DNA of 64,000 nt from Lineus longissimus. Taxonomy: Eukaryota > Nemertea > Pilidiophora > Heteronemertea > Lineidae. Positions within the stretch are counted from its first letter, which is position 1, and each line of letters opens with the position of its first letter. The stretch is taken from contig NC_088318.1 of assembly GCF_910592395.1 (NCBI RefSeq), positions 4,548,756-4,612,755 of the forward strand, read 5' to 3'. A model generated the notes under the pieces. That model was not told where the DNA came from and did not search any database. It saw only the letters and a list, made by a program, of their open reading frames with translations. This document shows, one piece after another, positions 12,680 to 26,800 of the stretch. Position numbers and translations under genes: made by a program.

Positions 12680-13195
12680 GGTGTGTCACCACCACCATTG
12701 CGCGTTTCTGTATGGGATATACACCGAATGTGCACTTTTCCACCATAAATAACAAAGTATGTGACCACTGGACTATTTTGTACAGTCTGTCTCGCAGTGT
12801 ATACTTGTGACACGCTTGTCCACGGTAGGTGTTATAATGGTTCCTCTAGCCTCAATCATTTCAAAACTTAAAATATACCAAATATACATACATGTACTGG
12901 TGTCCTATCCGTTGTTGACATTGAGCGTACATGTACATGTATCAGTATCCGAACCACCTACATTTGGTGAGTTTTCAATTTTGTTTTATTTCAGGGTGTG
13001 GTCTCGCACTGGATCATCCCATACATTATTCACGGGTGTCTCGCCCTTGCAAGTTTGATCCTCGAACTCATCTTCCTGCCGGAGACAAACGATTTACCGC
13101 TCCCGGAATACAACCCCCGGAAACGCCGAATGACTATACATGAAGAGGAGACCGCGATGAGGCAGATGGTAGATAGGAAAAAATCTGAGCTTTGA
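12680..13195 (+). CDS. SLC22-like (MFS organic ion) transporter, last two coding exons
   Basis: Exon 12,680-12,756 (after CTATGCAG, before GTATGT) and exon 12,995-13,195 (after TTTCAG) join in frame and end at TGA. The final exon encodes a hydrophobic helix (IIPYIIHGCLALASLILELI) followed by FLPETNDLPLPE, the typical LPET...LPE ending of the last helix of SLC22 organic cation/anion transporters. The tail is basic (NPRKRR) and ends ...KKSEL. The upstream exon has TTTIARF, resembling the conserved ARxG stretch. No exons for the rest of the roughly 500-aa protein are visible nearby, so this is either the 3' end of a gene with distant exons or a relic left by the duplication. Confidence 0.55.
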
Positions 13196-13225
13196 GAATA
13201 TTCGAGTATACACTAAGAAGGAAAG

Positions 13226-13231
13226 AATAAA
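13226..13231 (+). terminator. Poly(A) signal after SLC22-like exon
   Basis: AATAAA repeated (AATAAATAAATAA) 31 bp after the TGA of the SLC22-like terminal exon. Confidence 0.6.
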
Positions 13232-14140
13232 TAAATAATTTCATTGCACTACGCCTTCAATGTGTTTATTCCTGACCTGCCATCGTCGTCTCATAGATTG
13301 CGAAATGGCTGTTGAATGTCTTTGTCGATTTCGTATATGCCGCGTTTCCCAACATTCAAAATGTTATCTTGTGACCTACTATTGACTTACTGACTTTGTC
13401 TTTCATTACACTGCAGTTTTGATCAACTTAGTTAACTAACCCTGCCGTTGTGTCTAGAAATAGCCGGTAACTTAAATACAGTGTATCAAAAATGGTGTTA
13501 TCACTTATTGAACCTTAACCTTTGGATTTGAAAATAAAACTTAAATACTTTTTGAAACAATTTGTAAAGATGGATGAAATTATGTTTAGTGGCCGGCATT
13601 AATAGGAAGTTTATCAATGGACATCGAAGTGACCAGCGAACGAAATCCTATCATGACGTCACCCACCCAGACCCGTAGCTACTTTCTTTTCCCTTATTTT
13701 TCATTTTCTGCAACATCTTTCCGAGTTGAAGCAGAAAACGTCTTTTGACCTACACAATGAAAAGATGCATTAACACACGATTTTCGGTGAGGATGTGACG
13801 TGTACATGTACCAGCCTCCCTATAGCCACAGCCATTTCTGAATGTGTCCATGTTCCTGGCGAACATTTGTTAAAAAGCATTGTCTATTTGATACATATTT
13901 CCGAAGAATTCAAAAAGTGGTGTAATACGTTCAAAACAAAGGTACGCTCCGGAACAATAGTAATCTTGAGTGTCTTATACATGTACTTACCTGGCGTACT
14001 TAGAAATAGTCGATGACCTTCACAAATCTAGATCATTATCACCTCTCATAAAAGAAAGATATTGAAGATGTTTGCGCAAGTTATCACAATTCAACGGTGC
14101 CTCATGGCGTGCTGAATGCGGCGCTAGAAGTTCCGGAACA
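13232..14140. other. Intergenic / 5' flank of MATE copy B
   Basis: Lies between the SLC22-like poly(A) signal and the copy B start codon. I see no coding exon and no clear TATA box. The promoter and 5' UTR of copy B should be here. Confidence 0.5.
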
Positions 14141-17100
14141 ATGGGAGACAACAGCTTTGCCCATAAGGGTAACGCTCGGGACACTGGGCAGAGGTCGGCC
14201 TATGGTTCCACAACAGATTTTGGTGAGTGTTTCAAATTCCTTTTCTCTTGCGGAACTGTGATTTATTTTTGGCATATTTGATTAATTCGTATGGTCAGTC
14301 GGCGACTGACCTGGTGGAGCGATTGACTCGTCAGTTCCTTTGTCATCGTTAATTTCGGGTCGATGGCCCATCTTTACCCCCCCCCCCCCCAGGCTTAGCA
14401 ATCGCGTTTGACCAGGCGATGCAATGCACGGAAAGCGTGATGGTCTGTGGGGGATTATTTCTGTTCAGGTATTTATCATGGACTTGCCGCGTGAAAATCC
14501 GACAGCAGAGAAACCCATCGCCGTACTTTCTTATGCAAAACTCCCGGAGCTTGTCATCGGACGCTGTTTGCCTCCCTCCCTACATGTACGTTTGTGAGTG
14601 ACGTTTTGACAATGGCTACCAATACGCACTGCTCTGCGGGTACCTCAACTTAAAGAAACAAATCACCAATGGGTGGCTTACCTCCATATTTACTGGAGTT
14701 CGTAGCCTAACAATTGAGATTGTCATTCTAAAATCTAACCAAAAAACCATAGTGTAAAATTCATTTTGAAATACATGTAAGTCGTGCATTAGACGCACGT
14801 ACTTGGTAGTTCATGAGTACCACTTTTTGGTTGGTGGACACGACCTTTTGAATACATTTCAATGTCAATGCAGTGATTAATCGATTATATTTTAAATATG
14901 ATTAAAAACCGAGTAGGCCACTTATATTTTATCTATTAGTGCAGTCCTGTCAAATGACTGACAGTTCCACTGTTAGTATACATTGTAGCCGTCTCTGGTT
15001 TGCTTGCTTAAGTGGCTCAATCCAGATATCCATAAATGTCGAAAGAAGACTAGCTTGGCGAGTGGCGAATGAGTTATGAAACACCCTGTATTACCCTGTG
15101 TCCATTTTCTCCGGCGCATCCGCATGTTAACAATAGCATGACTTCCACTGAATCCCAGGGGCTTAATGAGCGCTGTCTTTCAAATTTCAGAAATCACAGT
15201 TCAACCCCAGACGAAGAGGCGGCGATGTTTCCCATGCCTCCCTGATGATGTTTGGAACGAGTTGAAAGAGGTGTTCAATCTCTCGTCAACAATGGTAAGA
15301 ACAGCCAATACCCCGATGGCTTCGAAGTGCCAGAAATATGCAAATGAAAATAAAATTGCTTGGTCGAAAAATATTTTCAAACCACCTTTTCCTAGAGCGA
15401 AATATTTTACCACAAACAAATTACAGAATATAGCAATAACTTTCCGGCGAAAACCACAAACGAAATCGGCACGTAAAATTAATTTCAGGCCGATACATTC
15501 AGATTTTTCATGACAACAAACAGTTAGTTTCTTATTCAATTCTTATGTTGAGGGAGAGATGGACAGTCAGGCAAATATGTAACATTTAAAATGTCCCGAG
15601 AACGGAGGTGTACAACAATGCATCTGTAACTGTCTGCGTTTGTCAACATACCTTCAAGAGTCCGTGTTTTCGTATTATCTCATACTCTGATTATCTTTGG
15701 GAAGTGAAGTTACTTTGATTACGGATTAGCTTACTTAAATCCCTGCTTCGAAATTGCCCTTACAGATTTTGATATCTCTCTCATTTGTACTGATGGCGCC
15801 GATCAGTTTGGCCTTCGTTGGACGCCTTGGTACCACCTATCTTGATGCTGTTGGACTTGGAAACACGGTATGGTCATGACTACGAGCGATGGGTAAAGCC
15901 TGGGAAGATATCACCTCGAGTAAATAATAGTTTACGAGAACGAGATTGACTTGAACTCAAGATGCCGGCTGTAGAGGATTTCGAGGAAGTTCTGGCCGTT
16001 TGCTCGTCGAGTCGTACTGCCTAGAGTTAAAAAATACCGATTATTACATGTATCACTGATGAACTCGGAACCCTCATTTTTGATGTCTAATAATTCCTTT
16101 TCCAGATGTTCAACATAACATGTTACACAATTGGAAATGGCCTTGGGTCTGGGTGTGACACAGTCTTTGCACAGGTAAGATAAAATGAATACAAACCAGG
16201 TTAGTAGCAATTTGGTCCTCAAGGGGACATCGCGCGCAGTGGCCGAAAGAGGACATTGGATTCTGCAGCTATGATCCTTGGCTATGATCGGATATTTAAG
16301 GTCTAAATATACATATCTAAAATCCTTCTGCCGTCGTAAAATGGAACGGTAAACGTTTGAATACCAGCTTGATTCGATCGAGCCATCTGTTGTACAAGAA
16401 TCAAGCATCTCGTATTTCGCATTTGCTTCGCCCAGACAATTATCTGGCTAAGGCAACACGCTACATGTAGGTAACACTGTTAGTTTAGATTTAGGACATA
16501 TTTTGATTGGTCTGCAACATACGTAGGACCGTAATCGTCGTAATCGTCGACCCGCCGCCATCTAAAGCGCCTCGAAAACGAGTGATTTTAATCGCTCATT
16601 CGCGGTGGTGCCAGCGGTCATCGTCGGTTACACAGTGTCACGCCTAAAGTCCAAGCCTAACGGTAGATTGTTGCATATATATATCTGAGGTAAACACTGT
16701 CAATGCCAGATCATAAGTATTTCTTTTTATTTACAGTCGTATGGCAGCACAAATAAAAAGATGGTCGGGATATACGTGCAGCGAAGTAAGTATTTACCGA
16801 GCTACGGCATTGGTCCATTGCATGTGTTGTTGTTGCCCAAGTCAGTCGCTATCAGTCCTCAACCTCCTCCTCGGGGCAATACCAAAGATATAATACTATT
16901 TGAGTTACTGTAAGGAGCGTCGATCTCACTGAACAACAGCGAGAAGGGTAGCGAGTACCGCCCCGCCCCCCCCCCCCCCCGTGCGGAGACTAATCAGTCC
17001 TTGTTACTATTGAGAGGATTTTTAGTGTATCTCATACAAAGGTGTGTCTATGCTCTGTTTTTTTCCTGCCAAATATTGAGGCGAATTTTCATGGCGATAG

Positions 17101-20100
17101 TTTATAATTCGGTTCGTACCAATATGATAACAAAAACGGATCTCTTTCGAACCCCTAAAATGGATATGATAACACGAAGAGATATCTTTCGGGACCCTCG
17201 TACGGAAATAACACAAACAGATCTCTTTGGAGACCCTCGTACGGATATAATAACAGAAACCGATCTCTTTCGGAACCCTCGTACGGATATAATAACAGAA
17301 ACCAATCTATTTCGGAACCCTCGTACGGATATAATAACAGAAACAGATCTCTTTGGGGACCCTCGTACGGATATGATAACACAAACATATCTCTTTGGAG
17401 ACCCTCGTACGGATATGATAACAGAAACCAATCTATTTCGGAACCCTCGTACGGATATAATAACACGAACAGATCTCTTTGGGGACCCTCGTACGGATAT
17501 AATAACAGAAACCGATCTCTTTCGGAACCCTCGTACGGATATAATAACAGAAACAGATCCCTTTGGGGACCCTCGTACGGATATGATAACAGAAACCAAT
17601 CTATTTCGGAACCCTCGTACGGATATAATAACACAAACAGATCTCTTTGGTGACCCTCGTACGGATATAATAACAGAAACCGATCTCTTTCGGAACCCTC
17701 GTACGGATATAATAACAGAAACCAATCTATTTCGGAACCCTCGTACGGATATAATAACACAAACAGATCTCTTTGGGGACCCTCTTACGGATATAATAAC
17801 AGAAACCGATCTCTTTCGGAACCCTCGTACGGATATAATAACACAAACAGATCTCTTTGGGGACCCTCTTACGGATATAATAACAGAAACCAATCTATTT
17901 CGGAACCCTCGTACGGATATAATAACACAAACAGATCTCTTTGGGGACCCTCTTACGGATATAATAACAGAAACCGATCTCTTTCGGAACCCTCGTACGG
18001 ATATAATAACAGAAACCGATCTCTTTCGGAACCCTAGCTCGTACGGATATAATAACAGAAACCGATCTCTTTCGGAACCCTCGTACGGATATAATAACAG
18101 AAACCGATCTCTTTTGGAACCCTCGTACGGATATAATAACAGAAACCGATCTCTTTCGGAACCCTCGTACGGATATGATAACACGAACAGATCTCTTCCA
18201 TGACCCTCGTACGGATATAATAACACGAATAGATCTCTTTCATGACCCTCGTACGGATATAATAACAAAAACAGATCTCTTTCATGACCCTCGTACGGAT
18301 ATAATAACAGAAACAGATCTCTTTCATGACCATCGTACGGATATGATAACAAAAACCGATAACTTTCATGACCCTCTTACGGATATAATAACACGAATAG
18401 ATCTCTTTCATGACCCTCGTACGGATATAATAACAAAAACAGATCTCTTTCATGACCCTCGTACGGATAAAATATCACAAACATACCTCTTTCATGACCC
18501 TCGTACGGATATAATAACACGAACATACCTCTTTCATGACCATCGTACGGATATGATAACAAAAACAGATCTCTTTCATGACCCTCGTACGGATATAATA
18601 ACACGAACAGATCTCTTTCATGACCCTCGTACGGATATAATAACACGAATATATCTCTTTCATGACCATCGTACAGATATGATAACAAAAACAGATCTCT
18701 TTCATGACCCTCGTACGGATATGATAACAAAAACATACCTCTTTCATGACCCTCGTACGGATAAAATAACACGAACATACCTCTTTCATGACCCTGGTAC
18801 GGATATAATAACACGAACAGATCTCTTTCATGACCCTCGTACGGATATAATAACACCAACAGATCTCTTTCATGACCCTCGTACGGATATAATCACAAAA
18901 ACAGATATCTTTCATGACCCTCGTACGGATATGATAACAAAAACAGATCTCTTTCATGACCCTCGTACGAATATAATAACACAAACAGATCTCTTTCATG
19001 ACCCTCGTACGGATATAATAACACGAATAGATCTCTTTCATGACCATCGTACGGATATGATAACAAAAACAGATCTCTTTCATGACCCTCGTCGGGATAT
19101 AATATCAAAAACAGATCTCTTTCATGACCCTCGTACGGATATAATAACAGAAACAGATTTCTTTCATGACCCCCGTACGGATATAATAACACGAATAGAT
19201 CTCTTTCATGACCCTCGTACGGATATAAGAACACGAACAGATCTCTTTCATGACCCTCGTACGGATATAATAACACGAATAGATCTCTTTCATGACCATC
19301 GTACGGATATGATAACAAAAACAGATCTCTTTCATGACCCTCGTACGGATATAATAACACGAACAGATCTCTTTCATGACCCTCGTACGGATATAATTAC
19401 ACGAATAGATCTCTTTCATGACCATCGTACGGATATGATCACAAAAACAGATCTCTTTCATGACCCTCGTACGGATATGATAACAAAAACATACCTCTTT
19501 CATGACCCTCGTACGGATAAAATAACACGAACATACCTCTTTCATGACCCTCGTACGGATATAATAACACGAACAGATCTCTTTCATGACCCTCGTACGG
19601 ATATAATAACACGAACAGATCTCTTTCATGACCCTCGTAGGGATAAATTAACACGAATAGATCTCTTTCATGACCATCGTACGGATATGATAACAGAAAC
19701 GGATATCTTTCATGACCCTCGTACGGATATAATAATAAAAACAGATCTCTTTCATGACCCTCGTACGGATATAATAGCAGAAACAGATCTCTTTCATGAC
19801 CATCGTACGGATATGATAACAAAAACAATTTCTTTCATGACCCCCGTACGGATATAATAACACAAATAGATCTCTTTCATGACCCTCGTACGGATATAAT
19901 AACAAAAACAGATCTCTTTCATGACCCTCGTACGGATAAAATAACACGAACATACCTCTTTCATGACCCTCGTATGGATATAATAACACGAACAGATCTC
20001 TTTCATGACCCTCGTACGGATATAAGAACACGAACAGATCTCTTTCATGACCCTCGTACGGATATAATAACACAAATAGATCTCTTTCATGACCATCGTA

Positions 20101-20701
20101 CGGATATGATAACAAAAACAGATCTCTTTCATGACCCTCGTACGGATATAATAACACGAACAGATCTCTTTCATGACCCTCGTACGGATATAATAACACG
20201 AATAGATCTCTTTCATGACCATCGTACGGATATGATAACAAAAACGGATCTCTTTCATGACCCTCGTACGGATATAATAACACGAATAGATCTCTTTCAT
20301 GACCCTCGTACGGATATAATAACAGAAACAGATCTCTTCCGGGTCCCTCGTATAGATAATTTCAGAAACAAATCTTTTTCGGGCCCCTCGTCTGGATTAT
20401 TGTACGATATCTCTTCCGGGTCACCCGTAACAGAAGCACGTATCTTTCTGATAATGTGGAGGAAGTGATTTCATGTAACTCATTTTCACTTTTTAGGTTT
20501 TTATGTACTCATGCTGTTTAGTATACCGTGCATGGCTGTTCAGCTCAATATGGAGGGAATTTTGAGACTCATGGGACAAGATGAGGAAATAGCCAAGTAA
20601 GTACATGTAAGAGAAAGGTTAAATTTTCGCAAGCACGAGGCACTACTTTGGATTGAATAGCTTGTCAGACCTGTCAAAGTGATTGCAAAAAAGACGCGCT
20701 A

Positions 20702-20794
<93 letters not shown>

Positions 20795-20806
20795 TCATCA
20801 TCGTCG

Positions 20807-20880
<74 letters not shown>

Positions 20881-23800
20881 TTGATTGTATCGGCTCGATT
20901 GTCGAGTGACGTTTTATCATTATCAGTGTACACTTTACCTTCCTTCTGCAGGCTAACAGGAGATTACGTCACTATGCTAATCCCAGCTGTACCGGTAAGC
21001 ATACCACAATACTATTTTATTTTACTCCGTTAGACGTTTTCTAGTAAAATGGAAACAAATCTTTATTGTGTTTGCGAAAACACGCTAAGGGTTTGTCATT
21101 TCGCTGAAAAACGTCGACGGAGTGCAGCATATTGTGTTGGCAAACAACCCATCATTTCTAGGAATGTATATATATCAGTTCTTTCATTACGCATAATTAT
21201 TTTTCATGATTATCGCTAAAAGGTAAGCCAGTGTATGGCAGTCTATAACGTCGCGTCCACTACATAAAACGCCGGTGTTGGTCCGGAGTTTTTGCGCTTA
21301 CACCTGTTAATTTTCCCCTTTTTCTGGTTCGGAGTATCCCCGGGGTTTAAAAACGCCGGAGTTTTCCATGTAGCGGACGTATAACAGCACTGGCTTTCTA
21401 CTTCACGGGCTTACTTCATCCATGTGATTATCGGACGATACCTTCGAAACGACTATAACAGATGCTGCTTCATTTTCTTAGTTTCTTTCACTCTGTTAAG
21501 TTTTTTGTTTCACAGGCGTTCTTCGTTTACGTTGTAATGGGGAGATATCTTCGGAATCAGGTAGGATGACTGAGCTAAAATGAACCCAATATTTTTAAAA
21601 GCCTTTTTTCTCAACGGATTTTCTCTTCGATTTGTCACGGCTTGGTCAGGTCAGGGTCACGTCTCCCATATGAGCGGAAGTACTGTGGAGAATACGTCAG
21701 CAGCCAGATAGATATCCGTGCAGCGTCTTCGGCAATGGTGACAACCCTCACTACGAAGGAATTGATATTTCGGCGCAGTCTGACGCTTCTGTTGGTGTTA
21801 CTTATAATGGGGATTGGCATTTTCTGTAAATTTCATTTCGTTTTCACCCAAGCCGTGAACAGGTATAATGGATATCCGAGAGTTGCTACTAATTTAAAGC
21901 TTAGCAATTTGCGTGTCACAGCTTATTCATATTTTGCAAATTGTGGGTTAGCATTTCCCCTGGTCATGGTGAAGATTGAGATAGAGGCCGGGCTGATAAA
22001 AATCATTCTCAGGACCAGTTTTGTAACACTTTTTCTTCTTCCCCGTATTTCAGTGTGTGTCCATACAATAGATAACTGGAGAGGGCGCGACTTCTTCTAC
22101 TGTTTAAAGGCCATATATCAAGGTTTTGAAAACATGCTTGATACTCATGAAATATGTTGAGGGTTAAAGAAACAAGATCCCAGACATTAAAAAAATTCTA
22201 ACAATAAAGTCATTATTTAGTTATTTCAATTTTCAATTTTAAACTATTTGAATTTCCCACCACACACAACTTTAGATTAGTTCCACATGTGGCCGCTAGG
22301 GATTTTTTGATGACGTAGATCAGGTCAGTCAGAACAAAGCAAGATGGCTTCCGCATACAGTTCAGAGAGTGAGAGCAGTGAATTTGAGGATGTTTTGGTC
22401 GATAAAGAAGGATATTTAAACGTTGAGCCGTACATGTTCGAGCCATTAATATCACTAGATCATAATGAGAGTGATCATTCGGACGAAAGTGATTAGAATT
22501 TGTGGTTAATCAATTTGCATGGCAGACCTGCCGATATAGCAAAGAAGACATTGATAGACGGTTGCAGATGCATAACATGTATGATTTTTGAACAGACTAA
22601 TGTTGCACAATATTGTTTCGCCTCGTCAGTGTTGTATCGCCAGTTATGTCATGACGCTGAACTACTATTGAAAAGTGACGGTATTATGCACAATCATCTT
22701 GACGTGACGATATAATGCCGTGCAACGTTTAGATAGGCCTAGATGTCAGATGACAATAATCTGTCATTGACAGTGGCTGTCACTGACACTGACCTGTGTC
22801 GCTGTCACCTTGCTATGGCTGGAACACAAGAAGACACTATGCGGTATCACAGGCCCCAATAGGGCCTACACATTATGTATAACAACCGACCTCAGCAGCC
22901 TCGGGCATTAAATGCAATTGACATGGTTGGAACAGCTGTTTTTAACAAGTGGCATTTAATATTCAGTTGGATGCAGATATCCGGCTTCATGTGATAATCC
23001 GTATCGATAAAGTGATCACTGCAAAGTTTGGCCGAAGGCCCAGGCTTCCAACACTCCAAACGTTTGCACTTCCGAATCCACAGCTTCCTCCTCTCTCGTT
23101 CAACTGGCTTTGGAAATTCATGAAAATGGGTCCCATCCGTCATTCGATTGTTCTTTGTGCTATCCTTGACACAATTCGGAGCCACACAATACACCATAGT
23201 GAATGAAACACATTACTTCCAGGTGTGCATAATTAATTAAGGCCCTCCTGCTTTTATGATTGCATGACATGTACAGATAACCTGATCTACATCACAACTT
23301 TTGCTGAACCCGCCGCCTGGCTCTAACAAGCCAGTTGCTAGCCTGATTAGGTAATCAAGTTGTCAAACACATAATTGGCTATATCTTCAAAATGGATGGA
23401 GCTAATTGCATTTGGTTTTCTGTATTGTATAAAGTGTTAGGTACACTTTTAAAATCGTCTTACAGCAGAAAATGGCAAAAAACCTTGATATATGGCCTTT
23501 AAGGGGGGGGGGGGACAGGAAAACACGTATTCGTCTGACCTTTAATTAGGGGGGGGGGGCAGTCAGTATGAAAACCCTCAGAAATTTGAAATCCCGTAAT
23601 TTGACATCCTGTGGAAATCAGGGGTTAATGTTCGCTTCTCCGCCCTGATTTCCTCAGGATAGTATTTTGAATAAAATTATAACTTACTTAACTGAGGCAG
23701 TTGAATCGAGCACCGATACTGGAATCGTACATACACACCAATCTATTATAACTTGTCACATACAAGATACATCCTATTTATAGTCTAGCGCAGCCCAGTT

Positions 23801-26800
23801 ATTCATAGCTTGCAACCGTTTCAGAATATCTTGCTTCCTGTTGCCTTGGCAGGGCTGAGTGGTGTCGGGGCCAGTGCGCTCTTCCATTATATATTCGTCA
23901 CCAACATGGACCTGGGGATACTGTAAGTCGAAAAAGAACGCTTAAGCTAAGGATCAACACGGTTACCTGAGCGGTCACAATTTCTCCTATTCAGAGATTT
24001 CAAATACATGCAGTTTGTCAGCTTGGTATATTCAATAGTTCTTTAGAAACAAGAGTGGAAATACCTTTAACAATATGATCAATTGACAGACTGGACTTTT
24101 ATTGAATATTGTAAATGATATTATGATGATTTTATACCCCTATACTGGTGTTATTCAATGGTTTGATTGATATCGTTCGAATTGCTGACAAAAAGTCGGA
24201 AAAAGCCTAGGTTTTTATCAGACAAAAATGAAGGGGTTAGCACACAGGATGTACGTGCAATTTTGCGAGAAGAAAGCAGCTGAAATAGCAGATAGACAGT
24301 GTTGCCATCATCTGTCAAATAAAGAAACATGCATTATGAGTGTAGTTAATATGTCCTTGTGCTTTAAGTCATTCAGATGCACTATCAGTACGCTTTTCTC
24401 ATAAGCGATGGTGACATTGTCTCTCTGCTCTTGTCCGCAGACGTAAAAATCATTATTTTTTAAATGCGTTTTTTGTACTAACCCTGTTTAGAAAACAGAA
24501 GAAGCGTATCTCTATCGTATAAATAGTGTTTATTAGTCGATATTGTAATATTCACTTGGACTACTAATTAAACAGATCACGAACGATATAAAAATCGTTG
24601 CTTCATCTTGGCAGTAAACCATGGCTAGCTTTTTCGACTCCGGTCCTCTTGTTGTCTTATTTCCCCCTGCTTCTTTCCAGTGGCTCAGCCTACGCCCAAT
24701 GTATCGGGTTCTACCTCCAGCCGACGATACTTATAGTGTATACTTTGACAACCAAGGTGTACCGAACGACTTGGAACGGTAAGCAGCAAAATTTTTTCCT
24801 TCAAACTTCTGACACCAAAAACTCTGATGATAGGCATTTCCACTTTTAACAAACAAGACCGTATTTACCTTTTTGGTCGGGGAGGTGGGCACATTACGTT
24901 TACAGCTCCTTGAAGATAAAATCATTCGTACAGCTCTAAAACGCCTTTCTGAGCGGTACGAATTATCAAGATTTTGTCTTATAATCCTGATCAGATAAGC
25001 GAATCAGTTGTGTGATCGTCCAGTCACGAAAGAAAAAAAGGGTACAACGTTTTGCTGCGATGCATCTGGAAACTAGACAGTTCGCTTACAAGTGTATTTT
25101 TCTAACAAAAGAGTTTTTTTTAAATCTGAAATTGACTGAAAAATAACGAGTTTATAACTATTTAGTTTGACCAGTGTTGGTCATATCGCGCGCTGTCCAT
25201 CGTTTGATCTTACCCTCCCATTGTCCGAGAGCACATACCTCATTGTAATGCTCGACTATCTGTGGTTAAGGGATTAGGCTCACGGTACAATAAGCCCAAT
25301 CTTGGGAGGACCTGAATCGTTCGAAATGTAATGCAACTGATGGGGCAGAGCACCACTTTTCGTTCAAAAACTGCACGGAAAATGGCAAAGTTTAACTGGA
25401 TGTTCTTTTTTCAATATAGGTTTGAGCAAGGAAGGTTTCCAAGGTTGGGGAATGTTCACCGGAATTGCAGTTGCCGGACTCCTCAACGTCTGTTTCCAGT
25501 GGTGGGCATTTGAGTTAGGCACCATCTTGAGTGGGCTGATCAGCGACGTACAGCTGGGGGCTCAGGCGATATTGTTCCAAGTCGAAGCTTTTGCCTTCAT
25601 GGTGAGTATGTGCATTGCGACGAACCCAGATTTTGCGCTGAGGGTCTCAGTGGCGATGCTGTTTCTATGATATCAAGTATAAGACGGGAAATACACTTGT
25701 TTCGCATTATCATAAACCTTTGCATGTGTATATGCTAATCAATCTGGTTGGTTGGCGCTGTTTGACTGGTTTATACTGGCATAGCTCGCTAGGTTGTCCC
25801 TTCGAGATTTTGAACGAAGAGACGAACAAATGTCATACATGACCCGGCCCGGCAACTCTTCGCCAGAATTGCAATCAAAGATTCGTTGGTGTCGTCTACG
25901 TTACGTGTTTCGATGTGTCTCTGTCGATCGTGACTTCTGACGAGCGAAGGCTTTGCTGGAATCCGAAATCGTTTTTAAGGACTAACAGACTTGGCAAGAT
26001 AGTGCAGGTTGCCAACATTACGTCGCCTATGATCTATTCCAATTTGATTGCAGGCGCCTATTGCTGTTGGAATCTCTGGTAACATCAGGGTCGGACAACA
26101 CCTTGGTGCAATGAGAACAGATTTAGCCAAACGAGCTACATATGTGACCTTTTGTTTTGTGTGTAAGTAAAATCGGGTCACACTGGGATCAGTACGATTG
26201 TATCAAATAAGATTGTGCAAGAATTTCCCCTCAAATTATTCCCTACTAGATTTTTCGTGCTGAATTTGTCAGATCTGAAAATGTTACTCCTTTTCACTGG
26301 GTTTCATGCAAAACCACATAGGTAATGTAAACTATTTGCACGGAACTGTATGTCAAACATGCTACACGTATTCCTACGACTTTAAGTTCTTACAGGCCAC
26401 CAAAGACTTGTACATGTCAGTCAAATGTCTAAAAGAAAATACATTGAAAATTCTTTTGAGGGATTGATTTCTCCTGATTTCTATTCAGTAATGTGCCTCA
26501 TATTTTCTTTAGGGTGTATTGGTGTCGTCACGATAATATTGATGCTGTCTTTGAAAGACTATATTCCGTTTGCCTTCTCAAATGATCCGTAAGTATGCAT
26601 GTACATGTTGTTTCAAATACCATTACTGGTAGCTTGATTACTCGTACGAAGGCATTCGACGTTCAAATTCCTCCTTCTCCACACAGATAGTGCCCTTCTT
26701 TGTGCTTAACTGATAAACCGTCATCACTTTGTCAGTTGGCTATGATGTTGAGTCCGTTCATGAGGAGCTTTCCCTGTTCGACGGCCGTGTTACATGTTAT

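Larger units (their letters stand above)
22108..23498. mobile_element. Kolobok-like TTAA DNA transposon, non-autonomous, arm B only
   Basis: 1,391 bp bounded by inverted repeats AGGCCATATATCAAGGTTTT and AAAACCTTGATATATGGCCT. TTAA flanks both sides (22,104-22,107 and 23,499-23,502); arm A has a single TTGA at the empty site near 3,898. TTAA target, AG-start ends and an internal THAP-type ORF are the combination known for the Kolobok superfamily. No full transposase frame is present. Assignment from motifs only. Confidence 0.78.

Noticed and set aside
17001-20468. Very long open reading frames (up to 560 codons) on both strands encoding 14-residue peptide repeats
   Set aside because: They follow directly from a 42-bp tandem repeat in an intron flanked by conserved MATE exons. 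Frames are open on both strands at once, and copy A has only a stub of the array.
20643-21033. Poly-Arg/His, poly-Val/Ile and poly-Met/Thr frames
   Set aside because: Translation of a TCG/TCA microsatellite, with no exon signals.
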